From contig NZ_JBALOP010000002.1 in NCBI RefSeq assembly GCF_036962685.1, positions 62,001 through 126,000 of the forward strand: a DNA stretch of 64,000 nucleotides, in the 5' to 3' direction. The position numbers and the translations under genes were made by a program. The notes beneath the pieces were generated by a model. That model saw only the letters and a list, made by a program, of their open reading frames with translations. It made no database searches and had not been told where the DNA came from. Positions 57,069-64,000 of this stretch are shown here, one piece after another (position 1 is the stretch's first letter; the number at the start of each line of letters is the position of its first letter). The DNA is from Ferdinandcohnia sp036962685. Lineage in GTDB: Bacteria > Bacillota > Bacilli > Bacillales > Bacillaceae_L.

Positions 57069-59273
57069 ATGAAAATGAAGGTTAAAAATAACAATATAAA
57101 TAGAGGAGCAGCATTTATTAGTATAATATTTGCTTTGCTCTTTTTTACATTGGTGGCAAGATTTGTGTATATCCAAGGTACAGGTACAGTTGATGGTGTT
57201 GTATTAGCAGCTTTAGCAGAAGAAAAATATACGAAACAAAGAGGAATTGAGGCACATCGAGGAACCATTTATGACCGCAATGGAAACCCAATTGCAGAGG
57301 ACACTTCTACCTACACGGTTGTCGCAATCCTTGATAAGGATTTGACTGTAGATGAAGATAATCCACAACATGTCGTTGATCCAGAGGAAACGGCTCGCAA
57401 GCTTTCACCCCTATTAAAGATGGACGAAAATGAGATGTATGAAATTTTAACGCGGGATAAAAAACAAGTTGAATTCGGGACTTATGGCCGAGACATTAGT
57501 ACATCTCTCAAACAGGAAATTGAAAGCTTAGAATTGCCAGGTGTTGCGTTTAGGAGAGAGCTAAAACGTTACTATCCAAACGGGACTTTTGCATCACATG
57601 TAGTGGGGTATGCTCAAAAGGTGACTGACAAGGAAACGAAAGAGACGGGAACGGTCGGGAAGATGGGAATTGAGCAAAGTCTCGATAAATACCTTCGAGA
57701 AGAAGATGGTTACATGAAATTTCAGAGTGATCGGAAAGGCTATAAGTTACCAGATGCAAAGGAACAGATTGTCGCACCTGATAATGGAAGCAATGTCTAT
57801 CTAACCATTGACCAAACGATTCAAACGTTTTTAGAGGATGCTATGAACACGACGATTAAGGAATATGAACCTGAAAAAATCATTGGTGTTGTGGCAAACC
57901 CAAAAACAGGTGAAATCTTAGCGATGTCGACAAGACCTAGTTTCGACCCGAATGTTCGAAACATCGAAAATTACTTGAATGATGTCATTGCCTATCCGTT
58001 TGAACCAGGTTCAACGATGAAAATCTTCACATTGGCCGCAGCGATTGAAGAGGGAGTCTATAATGGGAATGCGTCCTTTGCTTCGGGAAGATACACTGCT
58101 GGAGGAGAAACAATTCGTGACCACAATAGGTCCGGATGGGGGACGATTACCTATGATGAGGGTGTTCTTAAATCTTCAAACGTTGCGTTTGCAAAGCTAG
58201 CAAATGAACAGTTAGGAACGGATAAATTATTGGAGTATTTAGGACGTTTTGGACTCGATCGACCAACTGGCATCGATTTGGAAGGCGAAGTCCAAAATAC
58301 CATCAATTTTAAATGGGAGATTGATAGAGTTTCAACGGCATTCGGTCAAGCATCCTCTGTTACCCCGATTCAGCAGATCCAAGCAGCAACGGCGATTGCT
58401 AATGGCGGTAAGATGATGAAACCATATGTTGTTGATAAAATTGTTGACCCTGATACTGATAAAACTGTTGTGGATCACAAGCCTCAAGTTGCAGGACAAC
58501 CTGTTTCAGCAGAAACCGCTAATAAAGTTTTAAATTTATTACGCCAAGTTGTAACAGATGGTACAGGGAAAGCTTATGATCTTGAAGGCTATCAAGTGGC
58601 AGGAAAAACAGGTACTGCTCAAATACCGAGTCCTGAAGGTGGGTATTTATCGGGAAGAGGTAATTTTTTATACTCATTCCTAGGTATGGCACCATTGGAT
58701 GACCCAAAATTAATTGTGTATGTTGCTGTAGAGAAGCCTAAGCTGAAAGATACAGACATCGGTCATGAACCTGTTGTAATGGTCTTTAATCATGTCATGA
58801 AAAATAGCTTACAATATTTAAATATTCAACCGATTGAACAAAACTCTGAAGAGAATGTCGATGTTGATAAAGAAATTGAAGTTGATTCCTTTGAAGGCAG
58901 CCCAATTGAAGAGGCTAAAGCTTCGCTTGAAAAGCTCAATCTTAAGGCAACTTTAATTGGAAATGGAGAGAATATTATCGCCCAAAGCCCAAGCCAAGGT
59001 GAAAAAATTCTGCCTAATGGACAGGTGTTGCTTCTTACAGATCAGGAACCGACACTTCCAGATTTAACAGGTTGGTCAATAAGGGATGTCATGAGGGTGG
59101 CTGATTTAACAAATATTCAAGTTTCCTATAGTGGTACTGGATATGTCGTACAACAAAGCTTAGCGCCGGGTTCTATCATAAAGAATGGTGATAAACTTTC
59201 CGTCAATTTAGCACCACCGTACACACCAAAAGAAGAAACAGATGATGAAGAGAATAGTGAGAATGAACAATAA
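57069..59273 (+). CDS. pbpB: Penicillin-binding protein 2B (septal transpeptidase)
   Basis: 734 residues. N-terminal membrane anchor (about 12-34), dimerisation (pedestal) domain about 60-225, transpeptidase about 240-590 with STMK at 315-318 (active Ser315), SSN and KTGT in VAGKTGTAQ, then two C-terminal PASTA domains (about 600-715) and an acidic tail. Class B PBP that cross-links septal peptidoglycan with FtsW. Start ATG 57069; ribosome binding site AAGGT in the ftsL end. A terminator follows. Confidence 0.96.
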   Translation: MKMKVKNNNINRGAAFISIIFALLFFTLVARFVYIQGTGTVDGVVLAALAEEKYTKQRGIEAHRGTIYDRNGNPIAEDTSTYTVVAILDKDLTVDEDNPQHVVDPEETARKLSPLLKMDENEMYEILTRDKKQVEFGTYGRDISTSLKQEIESLELPGVAFRRELKRYYPNGTFASHVVGYAQKVTDKETKETGTVGKMGIEQSLDKYLREEDGYMKFQSDRKGYKLPDAKEQIVAPDNGSNVYLTIDQTIQTFLEDAMNTTIKEYEPEKIIGVVANPKTGEILAMSTRPSFDPNVRNIENYLNDVIAYPFEPGSTMKIFTLAAAIEEGVYNGNASFASGRYTAGGETIRDHNRSGWGTITYDEGVLKSSNVAFAKLANEQLGTDKLLEYLGRFGLDRPTGIDLEGEVQNTINFKWEIDRVSTAFGQASSVTPIQQIQAATAIANGGKMMKPYVVDKIVDPDTDKTVVDHKPQVAGQPVSAETANKVLNLLRQVVTDGTGKAYDLEGYQVAGKTGTAQIPSPEGGYLSGRGNFLYSFLGMAPLDDPKLIVYVAVEKPKLKDTDIGHEPVVMVFNHVMKNSLQYLNIQPIEQNSEENVDVDKEIEVDSFEGSPIEEAKASLEKLNLKATLIGNGENIIAQSPSQGEKILPNGQVLLLTDQEPTLPDLTGWSIRDVMRVADLTNIQVSYSGTGYVVQQSLAPGSIIKNGDKLSVNLAPPYTPKEETDDEENSENEQ

Positions 59274-59298
59274 AGGAACTGATTTCAGTTCCTTTTTC
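59272..59298 (+). terminator. pbpB terminator
   Basis: AAAGGAACTGA and TCAGTTCCTTT with a TT loop, followed by TTC. It separates the division operon from spoVD. Confidence 0.88.
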
Positions 59299-59331
59299 TA
59301 TGCCTCAAGAAATCCGATATTCTCACACACG

Positions 59332-59360
59332 TTCTATTCGTACGTGTACAAGCATATATT
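59332..59360 (+). promoter_or_regulatory. Candidate SigE promoter of spoVD
   Basis: CATATATT (59353-59360) matches the SigE -10 consensus CATACANT at six of seven positions. TTCTATT (59332-59338), 14 nt upstream, matches KMATATT at five of seven. Expected for a mother-cell sporulation gene, but the match is only moderate. Confidence 0.35.
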
Positions 59361-59404
59361 TAGACGAGCCTTGGATTTGCAAGTTTAATAGGAGGTACAT
59401 CTAT

Positions 59405-61360
59405 ATGCGTGTTTCGAATGTGACAGTACGTAAAAGATTATCATTAGTACTATTTATAGGGATTTTATTATTTTTAATTATCGACGTTCGCTTAGGATAT
59501 GTTCAATTTTTTGTTGGGAATAAGCTAACCGCACTCGCGAAGGATTCATGGAGCCGGGATATACCGTTTGAGCCTGAGCGGGGAAAAATACTAGACCGAA
59601 ATGACGTCGTTCTTGCAACGAACCAGAGTGCTCCAACTGTTCTAGTTGTTCCTCGGCAAATTGAAAATCCTGCTGAAGCGGCAGAAAAGCTTGCTGCGGT
59701 TTTAAATATGTCTAAAGAAAAAGCGTATAAAAAAATAACCCAAAATGAATCAAAAGTTTATATCAACCCTGAGGGCAGAAAGATTTCTCATGAAAAAGCC
59801 AATGAAGTCCGCGCACTTGGGATAAAGGGTGTTTATATAGCGGAGGATTCGAAACGTCATTATCCATTTGGCAGCTATCTATCTCATGTATTAGGTTTTG
59901 CTGGAATTGATAATCAAGGATTGACAGGACTTGAGAAAAGCTATGATGAAGAATTAAAGGGTGAAAAAGGAAGTGTGCAATTCTATTCCGATGCAAAAGG
60001 AAGAAGAATGCCAGATATTGCAGATGATTATACACCACCAGAGGATGGTCTGGACTTAAGGTTAACGATTGATACGAGAATTCAATCCCTTATTGAACGT
60101 GAACTCGATAATACCGAAGCACAATATAATCCTGATGGAATCATTGCGATTGCGATGAATCCTAATAATGGTGAAATTTTAGGGATGTCATCAAGGCCAG
60201 ACTTTGATCCAGCAAATTTTCGGAATGTTCCACAAGAGGTATACAACCGTAATCTCCCAGTTTGGAGTACGTATGAACCTGGTTCCACCTTTAAGATTAT
60301 CACTCTAGCTGCTTCATTAGAAGAAGGGAAAGTCAATTTAGATAATGATTATTTTAATGACCCTGGATTCGTTAAGGTAGGGGGAGCGACCCTTAAATGC
60401 TGGAAGCGGGGAGGACATGGCCATCAAACATTCCTAGAAGTTGTTCAAAACTCCTGTAACCCAGGTTTTGTAGAGTTAGGAACAAGATTAGGGAAGGACA
60501 CATTATTTACCTATGTTCGCAATTTTGGATTTGGCCAAAAAACAGGCATTGACCTTCAGGGAGAAGGAACTGGTATTCTTTTTAAACCAGAGAACGTAGG
60601 ACCCGTAGAGCTAGCCACAACTGCATTTGGTCAAGGGGTTGCAGTAACACCAATTCAACAGGTTACAGCTGTTGCGGCTGCCGTAAATGGTGGAACCTTG
60701 TATAAGCCATATGTTGCAAAGGAATGGGTGGACCCTATTACCGGGGAAGTGGTAAAGAGCAACACACCTGAAGTAAAACGTAAGGTCATCTCTGAAGAAA
60801 CGTCTAAAAAAGTTAGATATGCACTTGAAAATGTTGTAGCGAGAGGTTCAGGTGGTGGAGCCTATGTGGATGGTTATCGTGTAGGTGGTAAAACAGGTAC
60901 GGCTCAAAAATCAAAAAAAGGTGGTGGCTATCTCCAAAATAACCATATCGTATCCTTTATAGGTTTTGCACCCGCGGATGATCCACAAATAGTCGTCTAC
61001 GTTGCGGTCGATAATCCGAAGGGCACGGTCCAATTCGGTGGAGTCGTTGCAGCACCTATAGTTGGAAATATCATGCGTGAAAGCCTGCCGCTGCTTGGAA
61101 TTGAAAAGCGTGACAACCAAATCGAAAAAGAAATGAGATTATGGACGGACAAAAAATATCTTGAAGTACCGAATGTAATTGGCTTAACGAAACAAGAATT
61201 ACAGCAACAATTAATGAATATAAAATTGGATATTAGTGGAGAAGGAAATGTTGTTGTTGACCAGGCACCGAATGCAGGAGAACGGGTTCAAGAAGGTACG
61301 ACATTACGGATCCATCTAGGGGAAGCTGCAGATAAAAGTGAATCAAAAGATAAGAACTAA
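59405..61360 (+). CDS. spoVD: Sporulation-specific penicillin-binding protein SpoVD
   Basis: 651 residues from ATG 59405, 7 nt after AGGAGGTAC; an upstream extension reads through the promoter region. One N-terminal membrane helix (about 12-32), dimerisation domain, transpeptidase with STFK at 294-297 (active Ser294), SCN and KTGT, then one PASTA domain (about 585-645). In B. subtilis it acts with SpoVE in spore cortex synthesis and is redox-controlled by StoA through two cysteines; Cys residues occur here in LKCWKRG and NSCNPG. Confidence 0.95.
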   Translation: MRVSNVTVRKRLSLVLFIGILLFLIIDVRLGYVQFFVGNKLTALAKDSWSRDIPFEPERGKILDRNDVVLATNQSAPTVLVVPRQIENPAEAAEKLAAVLNMSKEKAYKKITQNESKVYINPEGRKISHEKANEVRALGIKGVYIAEDSKRHYPFGSYLSHVLGFAGIDNQGLTGLEKSYDEELKGEKGSVQFYSDAKGRRMPDIADDYTPPEDGLDLRLTIDTRIQSLIERELDNTEAQYNPDGIIAIAMNPNNGEILGMSSRPDFDPANFRNVPQEVYNRNLPVWSTYEPGSTFKIITLAASLEEGKVNLDNDYFNDPGFVKVGGATLKCWKRGGHGHQTFLEVVQNSCNPGFVELGTRLGKDTLFTYVRNFGFGQKTGIDLQGEGTGILFKPENVGPVELATTAFGQGVAVTPIQQVTAVAAAVNGGTLYKPYVAKEWVDPITGEVVKSNTPEVKRKVISEETSKKVRYALENVVARGSGGGAYVDGYRVGGKTGTAQKSKKGGGYLQNNHIVSFIGFAPADDPQIVVYVAVDNPKGTVQFGGVVAAPIVGNIMRESLPLLGIEKRDNQIEKEMRLWTDKKYLEVPNVIGLTKQELQQQLMNIKLDISGEGNVVVDQAPNAGERVQEGTTLRIHLGEAADKSESKDKN

Positions 61361-61366
61361 GTAGCT

Positions 61367-61398
61367 CTAGAGGATTCCTCCTTTAGGCTTCTTTTTTC
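61367..61398 (+). terminator. spoVD terminator
   Basis: CTAGAGGA, loop TTCC, TCCTTTAG (one G-T wobble), then GCTTCTTTTTTC. Confidence 0.75.
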
Positions 61399-61547
61399 TA
61401 TAAAAAGGAATACCTTTAATATAGAGGAATAAAATTTTTGGTAAGGTGTCCTTTTTAAAAGGAAAATAGGGTACTAGACAACACTTGTGGATTATGTTAC
61501 TCTGATGCAATTCCTAAAGATATATTCGAGAGGGAATGGTAAAATTC

Positions 61548-63014
61548 ATGATAAGATTACAGGACTTATTAGCGAACCTGCATGATTTTACGGAAAAAGG
61601 TAATGCCAATCCTTTTATCACATCTCTTGAAATGGACTCGAGGGAGGTCGAAAAGGGGAGTTTATTCTTTTGTGTAGAAGGTAGTTCATTTGATGGTCAT
61701 TTATTCGCAGCAAAAGCTGAAGCGAAGGGTGCAGTTGCGATTATCGCGGAAAAACAGGTACAGGTGTCCATTCCGGTCATAATGGTAAAGGATACAAGAA
61801 GAGCAATGGCGATAATAGCAGATGCTTTTTATCGGCACCCGACACACACGCTTCAATTAATAGGGGTAACTGGGACGAATGGGAAAACATCAATAAGTCA
61901 TATCATTGAAGAAATTTTTAAAGAAGCCGGTGAAAAAACGGGCCTTGTTGGAACAATGTATACTAAAATCGGAGAGCAAACATTTGAAATGAAGAATACA
62001 ACTCCGGAATCAGTGATGCTCCAAAAGTATTTTCATCAAATGGTATTAAAAAAAGTAACCAGGGCTGTAATGGAGGTTTCTTCCCATGCTCTTGATATGG
62101 GCAGGGTACATGGATGTGATTTTAATATTGCAGTGTTTTCAAATTTGACACAGGATCATTTGGATTACCATCGGACAATTGATGAGTATCGCAGAGTGAA
62201 AGGTTTGTTGTTTGCTAGTTTAGGAAATCGATTTGATAAAGATCATCCGAAATACGCGGTTTTAAATAATGATGATCCTGCTTCAGAGCAATACGCAAGA
62301 TCAACTTCAGCAACAATCGTTACATATGGAATACAACATGCGGCAGACATCGTGGCTTCTAACATTCGTATGACCGCCTCTGGGACGCAATTTTATTTAC
62401 AAACCCCGTTTGGTTCTTACGAGGTGAAAATGAATTTAATTGGATTGTTTAGTGTTTATAATGTATTAGCTGCTATTGCTACCTGTATCGTTTCCGGGAT
62501 CTCGATTTCAACGATTATTAAAGCTGTCGAAAAGGTCAAGGGTATACCTGGACGTTTTGAAATAGTGAACCAAGGGCAAAATTTTACTGTGATTGTCGAC
62601 TATGCACACACTCCTGATAGCTTAGAAAATGTCTTAAAAACGGTTAGACAATTTGCAAAAGGGAAAATCAACGTAATTATTGGATGTGGCGGAGACCGAG
62701 ATCGGTCGAAGCGTCCACTCATGGCGAAAATCGCAACAAAATTCGCGGATGTCCCCATTTTTACATCAGATAATCCTCGCTCTGAAGATCCTCTTGAAAT
62801 TTTAAAGGAGATGGAAGCGGGGGTTGTAGGTGAATCTTATATCACCATCCCTGATCGTGAAAAAGCAATTTTTTATGCTATTTCAAATGCGTCTGAGAAT
62901 GATATAATAATCATTGCTGGAAAAGGACATGAAACCTATCAAATCATTGGGAATAAAACTCATTCATTTGATGACCGCCTTGTTGCAGCTCGTGCAATTA
63001 AGGAGTTGAATTAA
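61548..63014 (+). CDS. murE: UDP-MurNAc-Ala-Glu:meso-diaminopimelate ligase MurE
   Basis: 488 residues from ATG 61548; an ATG at 61536 directly touches the GAGAGGGA ribosome binding site and is less likely. N-terminal UDP-binding domain with SLEMDSREVEKGSLFFCVEG; ATP P-loop GTNGKT at 109-114; TTPES; and the C-terminal DNPRSEDP motif, which is diagnostic for the meso-DAP-adding enzyme. This implies DAP-type peptidoglycan. The next gene begins at the base after the stop codon. Confidence 0.96.
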   Translation: MIRLQDLLANLHDFTEKGNANPFITSLEMDSREVEKGSLFFCVEGSSFDGHLFAAKAEAKGAVAIIAEKQVQVSIPVIMVKDTRRAMAIIADAFYRHPTHTLQLIGVTGTNGKTSISHIIEEIFKEAGEKTGLVGTMYTKIGEQTFEMKNTTPESVMLQKYFHQMVLKKVTRAVMEVSSHALDMGRVHGCDFNIAVFSNLTQDHLDYHRTIDEYRRVKGLLFASLGNRFDKDHPKYAVLNNDDPASEQYARSTSATIVTYGIQHAADIVASNIRMTASGTQFYLQTPFGSYEVKMNLIGLFSVYNVLAAIATCIVSGISISTIIKAVEKVKGIPGRFEIVNQGQNFTVIVDYAHTPDSLENVLKTVRQFAKGKINVIIGCGGDRDRSKRPLMAKIATKFADVPIFTSDNPRSEDPLEILKEMEAGVVGESYITIPDREKAIFYAISNASENDIIIIAGKGHETYQIIGNKTHSFDDRLVAARAIKELN

Positions 63015-63461
63015 TTGTTATCCAATCAAGATATGTGGACCCTTTTTGAAGAGGCGTATGGGATTAAAACACAAAATTTTAATCTTGAGGAAGTGATAAC
63101 CGACTCGAGCGTCTTATCGAAAAAAGGACTTTATATTTCAATTGAACAAGAAAAAAGGGATGAATTTTTAAGGCAGGCACTTTATAATGGTGCTGTTGCA
63201 GCAGTTTGGCCAAAGGATGAAAAAATACCGCTATTTCTTCCCAATCATTTCCCTGTATTCGTAGTCACAGATCCATTACCAGCACTCAAACAAATCATAG
63301 AATTTTATCTAAAAAAAATCGAAGAAAATGGGTATGATACAATGACAAAATTTAAACTATTTACAAATGAAACTAAAACCTATGAGCAAGACAAAAAAAC
63401 GGTAAATGAAATTAAGATGCTAGCAAAAAAAATATCAATGATTGAAAAAGGGAGGGGATAA
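63015..63461 (+). CDS. Stand-alone MurF N-terminal-domain-like protein
   Basis: 148 residues from TTG 63015, directly abutting the murE stop, with AAGGAG 10 nt upstream inside murE. EEVITDSSVLSKKGLYISI, ALYNGAVAAVWPKD and FPVFVVTDPLPALKQI align in style with the UDP-binding first domain of MurF/MurE, but the ATPase and C-terminal domains are absent: no GTNGKT, and the mraY start follows 2 nt after the stop. The C-terminal 45 residues are Lys/Thr/Asn-rich. It could be a degenerated murF that kept only domain 1, or a regulatory or scaffold subunit. I do not know a named family. Confidence 0.65.
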   Translation: MLSNQDMWTLFEEAYGIKTQNFNLEEVITDSSVLSKKGLYISIEQEKRDEFLRQALYNGAVAAVWPKDEKIPLFLPNHFPVFVVTDPLPALKQIIEFYLKKIEENGYDTMTKFKLFTNETKTYEQDKKTVNEIKMLAKKISMIEKGRG

Positions 63462-63463
63462 AA

Positions 63464-64000
63464 ATGATTGAAGAAGTAGTCATATATTCAATCGCTATAG
63501 GATTTATCATAAGTGTCATTCTCTCCCCCATTTTTATCCCTTTCTTACGTAGATTAAAATTTGGACAAAGTATCCGTGAGGAAGGTCCTAAATCCCATCA
63601 AAAAAAATCGGGAACACCAACGATGGGTGGAATCATTATTTTGGTTTCGATTTTACTTACGACGATTTTAGTGTCGACTCGATTAGGAGAGCTGTCGGTT
63701 ACGACATATTTACTTTTATTTGTAACATTGGGATACGGGGTATTAGGATTTTTGGATGACTTTATTAAAGTAGTATTAAAAAGGAATCTCGGTTTGACCT
63801 CCTTACAAAAGTTGCTCGGTCAAATCGCTATTGCTATCATTTTTTATTTTATTTTTAAACAAAATAATTTCTCAACGGCAGTTTCAATACCAGGTACAGA
63901 TTTTGTGTTTGATTTAAAAATTCTGTATGTACTCCTTTTAATCTTTTGGTTAGTTGGTTTCTCCAATGCTGTCAATTTAACGGATGGTTTAGATGGATTG
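63464..64000 (+). CDS. mraY: Phospho-MurNAc-pentapeptide transferase MraY, 3' truncated
   Basis: The first 179 residues are present; the frame stays open to the window end. ATG 63464 behind GGGAGGGG. Conserved motifs are EEGPKSHQKKSGTPTMGG, FLDDFIKVVLKRNLGLT (catalytic Asp pair) and FSNAVNLTDGLDGL (third catalytic Asp region). It makes lipid I at the membrane. It lies 2 nt after the MurF-like gene in the murE operon. Confidence 0.96.
   Translation, partial: MIEEVVIYSIAIGFIISVILSPIFIPFLRRLKFGQSIREEGPKSHQKKSGTPTMGGIIILVSILLTTILVSTRLGELSVTTYLLLFVTLGYGVLGFLDDFIKVVLKRNLGLTSLQKLLGQIAIAIIFYFIFKQNNFSTAVSIPGTDFVFDLKILYVLLLIFWLVGFSNAVNLTDGLDGL

Noticed and set aside
59300..59404. N-terminal extension of SpoVD
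   Set aside because: It lies in the intergenic promoter region; the ATG at 59405 has an ideal AGGAGGTAC.
61448..61464. Second terminator before murE
   Set aside because: TCCTTTT/AAAAGGA is a short AT-rich palindrome followed by A rather than T on the plus strand.

Overview
The window looks like a chromosomal piece of an endospore-forming, aerobic Bacillaceae bacterium (Bacillus/Neobacillus/Mesobacillus-like). The reasons are low GC, strong AGGAGG-type ribosome binding sites, frequent TTG/GTG starts, and a gene order that closely follows the Bacillus subtilis stretch pdh - slp - SR1 - speA - ykt - yla - ftsW - pycA - cta - ylb - bshC - mraZ/dcw. A run of N (30058-30131) shows it comes from a draft assembly. 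I see no tRNA, rRNA, CRISPR array, prophage or transposase gene.

Layout. 1-3606: pyruvate dehydrogenase genes pdhB (5' truncated), pdhC, pdhD. 3647-6941: lipoprotein slp, two small hypothetical genes, the dual-function RNA gene SR1 with its SR1P peptide, and arginine decarboxylase speA. 7664-11318: a nitronate-monooxygenase-like gene and yktA, yktB, ykzI, yktC, ylaF. 11554-18091: typA, ylaH, a hypothetical gene, ylaI, ylaJ, phoH(ylaK), ylaL, ylaN. 18329-23059: ftsW and pyruvate carboxylase. 23146-31574: heme A synthesis and caa3 oxidase genes (ctaA divergent from ctaBCDEFG, then a ctaM/DUF420 gene). 31858-46050: two insertions relative to B. subtilis (GNAT, Gls24-like), then the ylb block (ylbA to rpmF, including rsmD, coaD, tmcAL). 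46207-54934: enoyl-CoA hydratase family gene, rsfA-type regulator, ylbP, a three-gene acyl-CoA carboxylase module inserted before ylbQ, a DUF3397 gene and bshC. 55248-64000: the division/cell-wall cluster mraZ, rsmH, ftsL, pbpB, spoVD, murE, a stand-alone MurF-N-terminal-like gene, and mraY (3' truncated).

The most notable non-gene content is three families of dispersed intergenic repeats, 14 copies in 64 kb, all in the same orientation. Family B (six copies) is a structured element of about 150-270 bp with inverted-repeat arms and a long-range stem that shows a compensatory change. Every copy lies directly upstream of a start codon, four of them 24-29 nt from it, and one contains the assembly gap. 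Family A (six copies) is a GC-rich, near-palindromic element, often abutting the stop codon of a convergent gene. Family C (two copies) carries a 13-bp hairpin or a deleted version of it.

Functionally the region combines central carbon entry (Pdh, Pyc), terminal oxidase assembly, sporulation (YlaJ, YlbJ, YlbD, RsfA, SpoVD), RNA-decay control (YlbF), bacillithiol synthesis (BshC) and peptidoglycan/division genes. Candidate regulatory sites include a CcpA cre-like site before SR1 and a better one (15/16) before the acyl-CoA carboxylase operon, a 10-bp-phased MraZ-box array before mraZ, and a Spo0A-box match between ctaA and ctaB. Gene symbols rest on recognised protein sequence plus conserved order; no database search was run.
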